DNA of 64,000 nt from Cinnamomum chago (GCA_038049695.1 CP142461.1:29147001-29211000), one strand, 5' to 3'; counted from the first letter of the stretch, positions 11,485 to 24,668 are shown. The notes: a model not told the origin generated them from the sequence alone. Translations and numbers: made by a program.

Positions 11485-11935
11485 TGTTGATACCAAAAAT
11501 GTCACTTTGCATCTTCAACATCAAAAGGCCACATGAAGTCGCATCCTACTACAAATAGGCAATGTTGCTTCAAGCATCAGATCTTATTAAAATCACTTGA
11601 AAACTGATAGATCCTTTAAGACAACCAAAAGAGGAGTCCACATGAAGTTTCGGGCCATTTCGACATCATTTGGCCTAACTTCACTCCTCCGGCAACCAAG
11701 CAGCGCTCTTGGCGGCGGCGGCGTCGAAGAGATCAAATCTTCGATCTGAGCTTATGGATGGTCTCAAAATACCTCCAAAAGGCTCCACATCAAATTTCAG
11801 GTCATTCCGACAATGTTTGACCCGACTTTGACGCTCCGAAAGAAAATCAAGCCCCTCGGCGGCGAGAACCACCGGGACCATTACTCATCAAACGGAGCAC
11901 AAGGATGGCTTCAACATGCTTCAAAAGGGCTACAC

Positions 11936-14900
11936 TGTAACGCCCCAATTCCGGATACCGATATAATCGTTCGGATACCCGAAGTTGGCGCGCTACTATC
12001 CGGAAAATCCGAGAACTTCCAAGATCGTAGGCCGCAGTGAGGTCCAATTTAAAACTTTTTGACCAATATAATACTCAATGGTTAAAACTTGCGGAAGCAT
12101 AACATTTAAATAAAGCGGACGCAATTTGGTATCATATATATAAAATGTGAGCAGAACAGTAGTCTAGTTAAAATGTATCAGTTGTTAATCAAAGTTAATA
12201 CATATTTGATTCTACCCAACTCACTACAAAAATGCCTCTCAAACCCAAAATAAAGAGGACTCTCAAAACCCTGGTATGTAATCTCCGCCCTCCGGCTCGA
12301 CCTCCGGGTCGGCCGGGCCCCACGCGAACTCTCCAGCTATCGGCGCCTCTACCAGCGCTAGTGCATCCTCGGGGATCTCTGCGTCAAGGCCTAAGCACCA
12401 ATGAAGGGTCAGATCTAAAAGATCTGGCAAGTCACAACATACTACTAACATAGAGCATATATATCAAATGAATAGAGACATGTAAATAAAATTAAAGAAT
12501 GACAAGGTAAAGAACTAGGCAGTTGAGCAATAAAAGCATAAGGAATCAGGATAATATAAAGCATCTAATCTACTACGAAATGACACATTCACACGAGCTG
12601 GATTACCGCGGGATATTATGCCGCGGCCCTCCCAAACTGAACACAGTTGCGGCGGGGAAATCTCACCAGTGCTGGAAATTACTAATCCCGCAAATCACAC
12701 ATCATCTCATCGTACTCATCACTCAAAGACCGAACACGGTATCACACCGTCCGTCTTAACCACACAGCTCATCATGATAGCTTCTCAACGCTCATACTAG
12801 CTCCTACCGGGGATGATCAGTCCACAGGCTGAGCTTAAATCAACCGAGTGAATGTCTATGCCGACTCAAGAATATCTCTAAGGGTCTGTGTTTGTCTAGG
12901 CTTTGCCTTGCGTGAACAAGGTCCTAACAATGTCTCTAAGAGGTCTGTACATCAATCAGTCTATGGATTATATTCTAAGTCCAAGCCCACTCATTGGATC
13001 CATACCAAGGCCCATCAAATCCGTGGCCTGGTCTAAAACCGTCCAAATGAGGCATCAAATCCATTTACTACTGATAAACAGTTCATTCAATCCATTATGA
13101 CTAAAAACCCAAATATAAACTACCTCTTCCAACTAAAGGTACACATCCCACACTTAGGCCCAATAAGGGCCCGCCTAGACACAGACACGGGTCAGTGATC
13201 TCCAAATCATACTCACAGGTCACCTCTAAGATATCCTAGGTTTAGGTCCTCCAATTACCATTAATTAACAGTTAACAGCTATTCTAAAGATCTAAGAATG
13301 ACAGCATTAAATAAGGTGAAGTGTGAACTTCAACATGAGAATCAATAGGGAAATACAACGGTCCAATCCTAGGTAATGGGCCACGTTAGGTTCAGGTCTA
13401 TCTCTGGTAATTTGATCTCTAAACGAAGCCATTGATGCCATATAATACTGTGTTTGGTGCTTAGGTGGTCACGAGCATCATTGATAACTCTTAGAGGTCG
13501 AATCATCTTAGATTAACAACCAAAATCCTAAACAGTGGACCCCGCGAGTCAAGGTTGAGCCAAATCGTTGACTCGGGCTTAGAACATTGATAAACGTTCA
13601 TTTGGATGGTCAATGGGCCCCACAACTGATCACAACTCCTAAATGTTGAAAACTGGAAAATCAGGGTTTCCCAGGTGGACCTGAGGTGTAGTGTGCTCGG
13701 TTGACCTCCTGGCCTGGTGGGTCAACCGAGTGCACTGGATAAACTGAATCAGGCATCCTGGAAAGTTTGTTTCGTTTCTAAAGGTTCCTAGCGTGTCCGG
13801 TCAACCTCCTGGCCTGGGTGATTGACCGCATACACCAAAAACCCTAGAAAGATGGATGCCCCAGCTTTAAACATTTTCTATTGTAAATCCTAAGTATCAG
13901 GTCATCTTTTTCCATGAAATTCCAGTCACTGAGCTCGGCCCTGTGCTGAGCTCGGTCCAGCACTGAGCTCGGCCAACACTGGTCTCGGCCATGCACTGAG
14001 CTCGGTCCTGCACTGAGCTCGGCCATGCACTGAGCTCGATCCTGCACTGGTCTCGGCCATGCACTGGTCTCGGTCCTGCACTAAGCTCGGCCATGCACTG
14101 GTCTCGGCCATGCACTGAGCTCGGTCCTGCACTGAGCTCGGTCCTGCACTGAGCTCGGCCATGCACTGGTCTCGGTCCTACACTGAGCTCGGCCATGCAC
14201 TGGTCTCAGCCATGCACTGAGCTCGGCCATGCACTGGTCTCGGCCATGCATTGAGACCAGTTTTCAGGTTTTCTCCATTTCAACCCGTTTTTCCACCAAA
14301 TCACTTCCAATCAGTCCCAAACTTCACCAAATCATCTCCAAACATCAAATAACTCCAATGCCCATCAATCCATCACCATATGGACCCATTGATCTTCCAA
14401 ATGGCGGGTGAAACCCCCATTCATCAATGGCCAATCCATCCAACACAAAACAACTGAGCTCAAGTAATTTTTCTAAGACTTAATCAATAACATTCATGAA
14501 CTGAAACTACAGAAATCAAGAAATGAAACACATGTTCTAAGCTAGGAGTAAGTGCACTTGCCTTAGCTTGGAAGAGAAGGTAGAGAGAGATAGAGAAATA
14601 GAAGAGAGAACCCAGCCCAACAAAGAAGAAGAAGAAGATACAGCAGAAGCAGCTCTAGTGATTCTCCAGCACAGTAACAGCGGCTCAATGGAGAAGAAGG
14701 AGAAGTAGTAGCAGCTGCTACTAAGAAGAAGTCCCAGCACAGAATCAGTCCCGTCCAGCACACAGTAACAGTGGCTGGAAGAGAGAAAATGGGAAGGGAA
14801 TAGTAGCTTAGGGTTTTTCTTGGTGCTGGATTTATAGCTTAGGGAGGGGTGGATAATGGCTGTAATGCCCTTTAGGGTTTCAGGGGATTAGGGTTAGGGT

Positions 14901-15226
14901 TAGGGGCCTTTTGGACTTTGGGCTGGAAGGTTCTAGAGAGGATACACTTTTATCAAAAACCCCCCTATAGTTTGCTAAAACCCATACTAAGGGCCTCTAA
15001 ACACTAACAAACCCTAGGATTAACAAAAACACCCTACTAACCACAATACTAACTCAACTAAGCTAGTCTAACTATAACTTAGGAAAATCTAACTAATCAC
15101 CCTGATTAACCCCTAATTAGCCCAATTAGCTAGTAATTAGCAATAATTAGCACAATTAACTAATAATTAGTATAAATTAGCCTATAAAATAGCAATTAGA
15201 AGGCCCACAAAGGGTGGGGCCTCACA
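11936..15226 (-). mobile_element. 3291-bp solo LTR inside the 5' LTR of A
   Basis: It begins TGTAACGCCCCAATTCC, ends GGTGGGGCCTCACA and is flanked by tacac at 11931-11935 and 15227-15231. Absence of the insert from A's 3' LTR confirms both ends. The minus orientation is inferred from CTATAAATCC near 14835 and from similarity of its left end to the right end of the 18262-22438 LTR. It contains the GAGCTC minisatellite and a CTCGGTTGACC/GGTCAACCGAG inverted repeat (about 13696-13730). No internal coding remains. Confidence 0.92.
13928..14252. repeat. Minisatellite of about 17 bp, GAGCTCGGCCATGCACT
   Basis: About 19 tandem units alternate between GAGCTCGG(C/T)C and GGTCTCGG(C/T)C, linked by (C/A)TGCACT. 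It generates several overlapping false reading frames on the minus strand. It lies in the presumed transcribed part of the minus-strand solo LTR. Confidence 0.95.
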
Positions 15227-16546
15227 TACACGTCAGATTTCAGGTCATTCCGACAACGTTTGACTCGACTTTGACGCTCCGATAAAAAATCAAGGCTACC
15301 GGCGGCAGAGCACCCCGGGACCATGACATCCAGATCGGAACTAATGGATCATCTCAAAATGACTCCAATAGGCTCCCTGTCAAATTTCAGGTCAATCGGA
15401 CATTGGTTGACCGCACATCAAAGCGCAACATCTTTCTCGTGGCGAAATCAAACCTAACAGCGACGGGAACCCAAACGCTTCAAAACTCAAACAAAAGCCC
15501 ATGATTGGTCCTATCTACTGCTTAGGAGGCCTCACATCGAATCTCAGGTCATTCCGACATTGTTTGACCTAGTTTCGACTCTTGACAAGAATCAGCAACT
15601 CTACGCTACAAAGTCTTCGGCTTTTCCAAAAAAATAGGAAACTTTGTGGTTTGATTTGCACTGTTTCTCGTCAGGCTTTCTTCAGGAGAATAGAGCCAAT
15701 AAATGAGGAGAAATGTCAAGAAAAATTCAGGAGAAAACGGCAGCGAAAAAGACCAAAGAACGATAGAGAAACGACGACTGAAAGGGGACCAATCCCCAAG
15801 GTCGCTGGCGACCTTGGCCTGTCGTCGCTGGCGACCCTGGCCCATGGTCGCCGGAGACCATGGAAATCCGGGTCATCGGATTTGTCACCGGGTGACCCGT
15901 TTTCCATCCTTTTTCGTGTTTCAGAAGTTCCAGCTTCTATGATTTCCTGAAAATCTGATTTTCGACGCTTGGAAACGACTAATCTTCGTCGACATCTCGG
16001 ATCCGCCGTCAAGAGCATGAAATCGTCATTGATCGCTCCAAGATCGCCTAACGGCTGACCAAGAAAGTGCACTTTCTGTCTGACTGATCGAGAAATCGAC
16101 AAGACAGATGTCATCGGCCCGCTGGTATCAACCAATGCTTGAAGTTGCATGATCATCCGACATCGATCAGCATTAAGATCCATCGTTGATCATCGCAAGA
16201 AGAATTTCAAAAGACGTGGCACGGCTCGCGACTCTTCAAATTCCCAGCAACCACTTAATGTTGTTTATTGACCCAACTAAATGCAGTCATTAACTCATTA
16301 TTTTGGACGGCCCAATCAGATTCAAGGAAATGGGAGTTACAAGCCCAAGTCATCATGAAATTTAAGTTATGACACTCCTCTCATCATGAAGATTAATGGC
16401 GATTAAATGCCCCATTATCTCCACCGGCCAATCAGAAGCTAAGAAAAAGAAGTTACAAAACAAATAAATTAAAACATGTAACTCCTCCCATTATGTGGTT
16501 TTAATACATTAAAGCCCATAAAGTCACCTAAAGGCTACCAAATGCC

Positions 16547-16555
16547 TATAAAAGG
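16547..16555 (+). promoter_or_regulatory. TATA box in 5' LTR of A
   Basis: TATAAAAGG in a GC-richer context, conserved at 47055-47063 in the 3' LTR. It lies about 840 bp before the LTR end, leaving a long R-U5. Expected transcription start near 16577. Confidence 0.7.
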
Positions 16556-17390
16556 AGGTGATTCCAAGAAGAAAGGATCCCCGAACACAGACGCATAGAA
16601 AAACACGAAAAATCCCGGAACTCCGAACTCAAGATCCAGAAGCCCTACTACTCTTAAGAAACTCTGCTGCAGCAAACACCCAAAAGGTGATCAAAGTCCC
16701 TTGGGGCCCCCCCTCCTCTAAGAAAAAGCCTCATCTTCTCCTACTCAACATGGCCAAGACGTGGCTCTTTAGCCTGTCTCTTCGTTTTTCATTAGGTATA
16801 GGACCTTCCCTTGGTCCTTATCCTCTAAAAAACTGAAGTTCAAGCCAAGCCAAAGAATCAAAACATCAAGCGTTCTCTTGTGAAGGACGATGGCGAAGTC
16901 CATACATGACTTGCGACCGTCGATCTGAACTGGTCCCCGCAATCTCCTGAGAAGTCAGATTCCCTTTCTAACTTTTATATTGTACTTTGTATTTTCTTTA
17001 AGAGAAAAAAATAACATTTCTTATCTTTCTTTATTGATGAGATTTGTAAATCGCCTTTCACGGCAAAATCGTCTTTCACTGCACAAAATCGCCTTTCACG
17101 ACAAACAAAATGAAACTGCCTCTAACGACATTCAAAAGAAAACTGTCTCTTTTCTTAAATATATGTGCAATTTGAAAAGTTAGAAAAAAGGTTGATTTCC
17201 TTTCTACTTGTGAAGGTGGATCTCCGGATCACCATCTCTAAATTCTAAGTAGAATAGAAAATATGGCATACCCGTACAAAAATATAGATGCCCTTTTTTC
17301 TCCCTCTTTCCTCCCTCCTTTCGATCTCCTCTCGGCGACCCCGAGGACGGACGAGAGAGGTGGGGAAAGGAAAAACCGGGTCCATCAAGC

Positions 17391-17408
17391 TGGCATACCC
17401 GGTGGGAC
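17391..17408 (+). other. Primer-binding-site candidate of A
   Basis: TGGCATACCCGGTGGGAC begins three bases after the LTR end. B has TGGCACACCCGGTGGGAC at the same place, one base different. It starts with TGG, complementary to the tRNA CCA tail, but I could not match the rest to a plant tRNA from memory. Confidence 0.6.
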
Positions 17409-19994
17409 AAGTTCATTAGAGAACGCGATACTTGAATTCTTAGGCTCTTTTCTAGTTGGTGGCCTACGTTGGATCTTGCGTCCAAAAAAAAAAAAACATG
17501 AGATGAGATTTTTGGAAAATTTCTACCTTTGAACTTATTTCCATTCTTTCTCATTTAAAAAAAAAAAGAAATCTGATTTCTTTTTTTGGATTCAATTTTG
17601 AGAAACTTTGATCATCTCCTCTTTGAACTTGATAGCTCACAGAAATGTTCGCAGCTATTGTTCTAATCAGGGAATGGGCCATCTTTTCTCTTTGATGAGT
17701 CCGATAAGGATTTCAAAAAAAAAAAAAAACTCCTTCAAAAAAGAAAAAATCTTTTGGAATCAAATTTGAGAAAGTTTGGTTCCCTCCTTTTCGAATTTAG
17801 CGCTTGCAGAATTGTTTGAGCCCTTATTCGGATTGGAACACCGTTCGTTCTCTTTGATGAATCCATAAAAAAAAAATCAAAATTTTTCAAAACCCACTAA
17901 GGTTGCACCAATTGCGTTCTCTGACCAAAGTGGATTTAAGAAAAGCCTTGTCCAAAGTGTGGAGACAGCTAGACTGTTCGAGGCAAGGGTCCTCAAAACG
18001 GGTTCATTAAGTAATCCTACCCTTATCTGGGGGTTGATCTATCTACTAAGGTTTCATAAGACCGAATTGAAAACCTTTGTGGTCCTTTCAAAAAAAAAAA
18101 AAAAACAACAATTTTTTTTTCAAAATAGCTTTAAAAAAAAATCATCATTTTTGGGTTTACATTTGAGAAATCTTGGCTCACTCCCTTTCGGATTTAGCGC
18201 TCGTAGAAATGTTTGAGCCCTTATTCGGATTGGAACACCATTTGCTCTCTTTTATGAACCCTGTGAGAACCCGACCCCTAATCTGTTGGATTAGTGTTGT
18301 TTTATTTGTGGATTAGTTTCTTTCAGTGGGATTAGTATTTGTCGGGTTGAGTTTGTGAGCTAGAATGGTTTTTCTTCTAGTTTTGGGCTTTTGAGGGCTT
18401 TGGTAGCTTGTGGGGCCCTTTGGGGGTTCCCTTTTCGGCTTTGTATTTACTTGTGAGATTTTCCCGATTTGTTTCGTATTGTGTTTTTGGCCCGTTGCAT
18501 TCATCTTGAGGAATCCTACAACTTTCATGTTGATTCCGTATCCATTTGAGAACCCGATACCCGATTTCTTAGCCTTGAGGGCAAAACAGTCTTTTCACAC
18601 CAAATCTGTACCCAAAACTAGATATTCTCGAAATCCGTGAAACATATACTTTTGGAAACTAGATATTTCGACGAACATTTCTTCCTTCTTCGTCGAATTC
18701 ATCCGAGGACCCGAGAGAGATGATTTCCGCCAAGTTAGTTCCTTAAGTTGTGGGACCCAAACCTCCTTGCTTATAAGAGGAACCCATCCCCTTCCTTCTC
18801 CATTTTTATGTTCCAGCACAACCATTGAGTCTAGGGTTTTCCTTGCTCCCTCTTCTTCTTCTTGCTTCCCATCACTTAATCCACTTCCAAGCTTGCACCA
18901 AGAAGAGATTGGAGGCCACCATCTTCTTCATCTCCTTGAGAACTTTCTTTCCATAGCTTTTGTGGAGCTCACCAACCATTACAAGATTCCCTTAGAGCTT
19001 ACCATTTCCATTAGAGGACCTTACAAGTAAGTGTTCCTCTTCATCTTCTAGATTTGTAATCTTCTAGCCTTAGAGAAGCTCCACCTTGATTTTTGAAAGG
19101 TTTCATTGTCATTGCATTGTTTAACCCATTTTAGGGTTTGTTTTGGGGGTTTTTGTAGAGATTGTGGATCTTGAGCTTGAGAGGTGATTAGGAGCTTGAT
19201 TTGCTTGATTAGAGTCAAAGGCAAGTGGATGAATGGATGGTTTGAATGTTATTAAGTTTTATGAGAAAATCTTAAGTTTTATTACTTGTTCTTGATCATT
19301 GGATACATGTTTGCACATATGCTTCTTGTCACATTTCTATTGATTTCGAAATGCATATGAATTGGTTTTTCTCTCTTGTTAAATCTCTTGGAACTCTTGG
19401 GAATGTATGCATTCTATTTAGTCAAGTTTGTTCATATGGTTTTATAAGGAATGAGGTTGGATTGGCTATTCATGGTTATGTTATAAGTCACATTGACTTG
19501 AATTGATACTCATTTAAAGAGGTGTTTGAATTTAATTGTTCATTGGAGTTTAATGAGGATTTGAAGTGATTTTGGAAGAGAAATGCAAGTGGATGTTTTG
19601 ATCTTTATAAGCTTTCCATGATTTTTGGTGCTTTTCACTCATGTCTATTTATTACATTGGCTTGAAATAAATGCCCATGATAGAGCTTTGGTAGTGCATT
19701 CATGGTAGTGCATTTATGTCTTATAAGTGTATCGGTGAATGTCATTTAATTTCTTCTTGCTTATATCAAATGTACCATATTGTGAAATGGTTTCCTTCTT
19801 TCTTTAATTGCATTGGATTTGATATTGATGGATGAGGTGATGGAATAAACCCATATTGGAGTTGTGGAGAAGTGTAGATAGTTGCATTGGAGGAGCTTTT
19901 AGCTCAGTTTTGTGGCAAGGATTAAGTGGAAGTGAGGAGAATGGTTTGAGGAGGAGAAAGGGCTTAAATCTGAACACAGTGGGTGATTCCCGCA

Positions 19995-20250
19995 CCTGGC
20001 GGTCAGCCTGCGGTCACCCGGCGGCTAGCCGCCTGGTGACTGGCGGCTAACCGCCAGCTAGCCGAAATGTCACGGTGGCTTTTCCAGAGAGCACACTTCT
20101 TCTCCTCAAAACTCAGTCAGCTCCACGGTTGGCCAGCGGCTAACCGCCGAACACATCGGCGGCTAACCGCCAGCTAACCGCACTTGGCGGTCAGCTTTCC
20201 AGTAAGCTGCATTTCTGCAGCCCAGCCGCGGTCAGCTGTGCGGTCAGCCA
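19995..20250. repeat. Cluster of GGCGGCTA(A/G)CCGCC palindromes
   Basis: Several intact or partial copies of GGCGGCTAACCGCC / GGCGGCTAGCCGCC lie together with CGGTCAGC(C/T) words, GC-rich inside an AT-rich LTR. The A/G position decides whether the palindrome is perfect. Confidence 0.85.
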
Positions 20251-20799
20251 GCTTTGTCACATGTCCGGTTCGTTCGAGCGTTGAGCTTTGTCGATCAAAG
20301 GAGATTCACTAAGCATTGTATGAGGCCATTCGAGAAAGAAACCATATCACAAGGATGTCATTCGAAGTTTTGAAAAGTGTAAAAGTGCATAAGGAGCCCG
20401 GAATGTCTTCAAACTCAAGGAGTACCAAGTCATTTCAATAATCGACATACGGGACCCCTATTCACTTATATAGATCTTGAAATCAATATTTTCCCGAAAT
20501 TGTTATAGTTCATTGCTTCACCTCTTTTCCCGAGATTTGCATTACATGACTTGTTTTCCCGAAAGCATTGGAGTTACTCTAGTAACAGTTACTTGTCCCG
20601 AAGTGCATTGCACCATATGATATGTTAGTGTGCCCTTGAGCACCCCCGTCTTGCCCGTTTGATTATGTATTTATACTTGATTTACTTGCATTGTCTCGAT
20701 TGGATTTGACCTATGAGTCGGCACCACTAAGCTTGGATAACCCTGTTGGTCTGATCAACCGACTTGGAGATCCCCCTCCCGTCCCGCCAGCTGCAGCTT

Positions 20800-21062
20800 G
20801 GATCCCGCTACCCGGTTATTACCGTGGTCCCGTCCCGATACCCGGTTATTACCGTGGTCTTGTCCCGATACCGCAGATTGCTACTGTGGTCCCCGATGCC
20901 CGGCTCGCTACCGTGGTCCTGTATAGTATATGTATATGCATTCATGAGATCCCCTGTTTCTCCTCACCTCGAGTGACTGAGATCAGGGCCTAGTATATGT
21001 ATATGTATTGATATGAGATCTCCTGTTTCTCCTCACCTCGAGTGACTGAGATCAGGGCCTAG
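20800..21062. repeat. Two tandem blocks: 30-bp units and a 68-bp duplication
   Basis: About 20805-20920 holds three or four units built on TACCGTGGTCC(C/T)GTCCCGATACCCGG. About 20925-21062 is a 68-bp unit present twice with few differences, each copy containing CTCACCTCGAGTGACTGAGA. Confidence 0.85.
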
Positions 21063-21269
21063 TTATTGCTCTATCGCTTTAGTGATAGAGGACTTAGCTT
21101 CTTGTGGTTGCCATCTTGCCAGTTTCCGATTCCTTGGATACCCGACATGTTTTATATTGCTTTTATGTTTTCTGATAAATGATTCGTTTCCTTTATGAAA
21201 GTTGTTATTTAAACAAGTGTTAATATTCTCCAATGTAAATTCAGTTATTATTATATTGCCTTCTGTTCT

Positions 21270-21800
21270 TTGTACCCGCACATGTTTTAAATAAATGCCG
21301 GTTGGGCGAATACCCATGCTCTTACATATGTTTCACACGATCAATGATTTTACTTGATTTGTACGATTGCCCATGTTTTAAATGGATACCCGTATTATTA
21401 AATATCCGTGCTTTGCTTTAAACGACACGCGTTTGCTAGATTCCTATGTTTACACCTGTTTCAAATGATTACCCGAGTTATTTAATATCCATGCTCCGAA
21501 ATATGTTTCAAATGACACTTGTTTTGCCAGAACACTATGTTTATACCGGTTTCACATGAATATCCGATTTGCTAAATATCCCTGCTTTGAAATATGTTTT
21601 AAATGAACCTTAGTTCGCCAGATTTCTTGGTTACACATTTGTTTTAAATGAACGTTTGTTTGTCAAACTTCTATACTTACACATGTTTTAGACGAACACC
21701 CGATTGTCAAATATCCATGCTTTTATAGATGATGTAAATGGACATATGCTTTATTAGATTTTCATGTTTTAACCATGTTTGAAAAGAATACATGTTTTGT
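21270..21800. repeat. Degenerate array with a period of about 50 bp
   Basis: Repeated words CATGTTT(T/C)AAA(T/A), GA(A/T)(T/C)ACCCG and AAATATCC(A/G)TGCTTT recur about ten times with substitutions. AT-rich, non-coding, in the 3' part of the solo LTR. Confidence 0.7.
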
Positions 21801-22853
21801 CCGAGATTCATGAGTTTTCACCCGTTTAATTATATACAGCATTTTGAGCAAATAACATGATTTATCATTTGTATTATTATTCGCTATATTGTGATCTTTT
21901 CATCCACCTGCCAGACCGTCGTGTCTGACCCACTACTTTTGGTACTCAGGTTCAGATTTCTTCGCCCCGAGTTGAGTGCTTTTGTTGGCTGTAGGGCCAT
22001 GCTTTGCAGGTTAGTTTGTCGGCTATGTCATGTAGACATTGAGCTTGACATCGGAGCTACGTCACATTTGGGTAGTAGTTTATAGCTTATTGTTGTATGG
22101 CTTTTATTAGCCTTTTTCTTGGGATTCTCAATTAATATACATTGATAATTGTAACTTGAACATATTTGGGAATGTAATATCCTGTTACTGTCAGCTCTGT
22201 AATTTATTATGATGGTTACTCCAGTCTGATATGATTCTTGATATATTAGCTAGGTGCTAAAGGTTGAGTGCGACGAGGAATCCGATGGCCACGGACTTCG
22301 GGTCGCAACGCCACAAATGCTTCCGCCAAAAATATTCAGAATGTGTTGTCTTCACACACGCGGATCCTGGGAGAAGTAAAATATATTTATGCTTAATCCC
22401 ATTTCCCGCCCCCGAGGTTTCGGTTCGGGGGCGTGACAAACCCGATTTTGACCTTTTAAAAATCCCATCTCGTGTCCATTCCAAGGATGTGATTTGCAAC
22501 ATTTGTGCCTAGCGGTGCTAGTACGCCCTTCCGGGTCTACTGTATTCGCGACCGACACATCTGTATCTCCAACCTTATATCATTTTACCTCGAGTGAGCC
22601 TCGTTTCTCGGTAATTTGAATTAAGGTTCGTAATTGCTTCTAGTAGTCATTGGAATGCTCACTCTGAGCCTCCTGCGTTCAGAACAATTGTATCCTCTAT
22701 GGCTTTTTGCCTTCTTCACCTCCCTTAGACTGGGCCATGTTCCCTTGAGCGATTTGAAAAAACAAAACCATAGTTCTTTCCCATTTATGATCACTATATT
22801 CTTGTGATTACTAATGGACGTGGTCTTGTTTGAGAAGTTTTCCAAAACTAACA

Positions 22854-24668
22854 ATGGCAGCTTCATTAACCATCACTTTCGATGAGAACAAGTACCAGCT
22901 CATGTTCCAGGAGAAGCAGAACAAACGCACTCATAAGCGCCCTGCTAGCTGCCGAAGCGTCATCTCCCTCTGTAAATCTCAGAATACCGGGTCGACCTCT
23001 ACTCCTCGGACTATCGTCTTCAGGTCGCTGGGACCATTCCCACTTCCCGTAGAGGAAATCGCACCTGCCAAGAAGCAGAAGATCGCTCCGCAACGTGTCA
23101 CTGTCATGACAACAAGGGCGAACGCGAAGAAACTTGAAGCCCGTGGCAACCCCACGAAGCCTTAACCTGCAAAGAACCAGGTCTGTCCTAAGACTTGGTC
23201 CCCAAGACCTTCACCAAAACAAAGGAGGTCTCGAGCATCTGCAAGGCCAGCATTCTTGGCCCCTCTCAAAGAAAACCGGTTCTATCCTCTTGCATACATG
23301 AAGGAGGAGAAACCAGCCTCTTGCCTGACAAAGAAGGCAAACCATCATGAGTAGGCTTGCTCCTACAAGCCAAAAATCAAATCATACATCACCAGGCCTC
23401 TGCAAGAACCAGCCAAGGCCTGCGCTCCTGCGGTTCGACCCTTTATCTCAACAGGGACTGAACTCGCAAAATTCAAAGCTCCGCTACGACAGTTGAAGGA
23501 CCAAGTCCAAATCCTATGTATGCCCAGCTTCAAAGAATATAGGCTCGGCTGCTGCGCTCGAGGGAGTACATCCTTCATTGCTAAAGCCCAGCCAGAGCTA
23601 ACAGAAGCTCAAATTGCCTGTCGCATACGTCGCCGTATGTCGTATCGACAAAAGAGACTAGAGAAGCAAATGACCCAGCATCCTACCCTCCAAGTCTCCC
23701 AAAAATGGGTCGAAAAAGAAAGACCCGATCAAATTGCTGCTGTCCATATGGTTGGCAAAACTAGAAGACGCCAGAAATCGGCAACCAAAATTCTTATCTG
23801 ACGACCGGTAACTCGCAGCGTCTCCCGGACACGAAGGCGCCTGGAAGAATCTTCTGTTCCTTCAAGCAAAGGACAACAGAGTAATCCTTCCTTAAGCTCT
23901 TCAAGAATGAGCCCCAGCTCTTCAAGAATGAGCCCCACCAGGACAATCTCCTCATTCGAATCACGGGGAATGAACGTCTTGGCTACAAACTCTGAGCAAC
24001 CTTGCAATCCACCTCCTGATGAAACGACCGTACGCATCCAGTAGTTGGAGCAAGGTCAGCAGAGGATTGAGGCTCTCATGGAAAATCTTCTTCTCACTTT
24101 GCAGCGTCAAGAAAACAACCAATCTCCTCCAGATAACGAGGAAAACGTAGAAAACAGTGAGTCACTCGCCCTTACCAAAACAGACGTTGACGATATCCTC
24201 GCCAAAGCAAAGGAAGAGGATACACTGAAGGAGCATGGGATCAAGCCACCATATCCCTTATGGATGGACTCGGTCCCGTTCCCTACAAAATTCAAACAAC
24301 ATACTCTCCAAATATATACGGGGAAAGGTTCAACCAAACAACACGTCATTCATTTCAAAATCCTGACGGGAGCTATCGCGGATCAAGATGCTCTCAAGAT
24401 CCGTCTCTTTGCAAGTACCCTAAAAGGTACGGACTTCGATTGGTACTCCACTTTGCCGGAGGACTCCATCCAAAATTGGGCCATGCTAGAGACACGCTTC
24501 CTGACTCACTTCAAAGGTGAGGATCATCCTGTTACTATGGCACAACTCCACAGCTTAAAACAGGGAGAGAATGAGTCAACTTTCAACTTTATTTTTCAAA
24601 TGGAAGGCGATGTCATACAAATGTTCAGATGTATTGCCATAAGCATCGCTCGTCGACATCTGCCGTAA
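22854..24668 (+). pseudogene. Element A gag (broken)
   Basis: Starts MAASLTITFDENKYQLM at 22854, as in B. The first frame stops at 23163 where B has a CAA codon; further stops (for example near 23352 and 23801) and frameshifts follow. The recognisable order is basic N-terminus, a coiled-coil-like stretch (QRIEALMENLLLTLQ) and the capsid (TGAIADQDALKIRLFASTLK). A TAA triplet at 24640-24642 is at the same codon as the stop that ends B's first frame. Not translatable as one protein. Confidence 0.9.

Larger units (their letters stand above)
11485..17387 (+). repeat. 5' LTR of element A (interrupted)
   Basis: 5.9 kb as it stands, about 2.6 kb without the 3291-bp solo LTR inside it. The first 254 bases differ from the 3' LTR at 6 positions by eye, five of them transitions. 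U3 holds degenerate repeats of 110-150 bp built on TTTCAGGTCATTCCGACA, at about 11791, 15238, 15382 and 15541. About 100 bp around 15290-15390 is absent from the 3' LTR. TATA is at 16547. The LTR ends at 17387, just before a primer-binding-site candidate. Confidence 0.9.
18262..22438 (+). mobile_element. 4177-bp solo LTR inside the leader of A
   Basis: It begins TGTGAGAACCCGACCCC, ends GGTTCGGGGGCGTGACA and is flanked by aaccc at 18257-18261 and 22439-22443. The interrupted leader repeat resumes after it, and B lacks it, which confirms the ends. CTTATAAGAGG near 18770 is a plausible TATA on the plus strand. No coding. It carries three separate repeat blocks described below. Confidence 0.92.
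17409..22853 (+). other. Untranslated leader of A with a nested solo LTR
   Basis: The non-coding leader contains degenerate repeats of about 120-160 bp at about 17560, 17740 and 18120, each with a GAGAAA(C/T)TTTGG-like start, a CAGAA(A)TGTT motif and a GGAACACC(A/G)TT(C/T)GCTCTCTT-like end. They correspond to the four cleaner copies in B's leader (52020-52692). A solo LTR (18262-22438) splits the last repeat. After it, GTGCCTAGCGGTGCTAGTAC and following bases match B closely up to the gag start. Confidence 0.8.

Noticed and set aside
13844..14196. Overlapping minus-strand frames with repeated MAELSAGPSS-like peptides
   Set aside because: Pure products of the 17-bp GAGCTC minisatellite; the units shift between frames.
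13928..14252. CRISPR-like array
   Set aside because: Units are contiguous with no unique spacers, in a plant LTR.
22261..22512. Plus-strand frame across 22264-22512 as a host exon
   Set aside because: It spans the end of a solo LTR and its target duplication.
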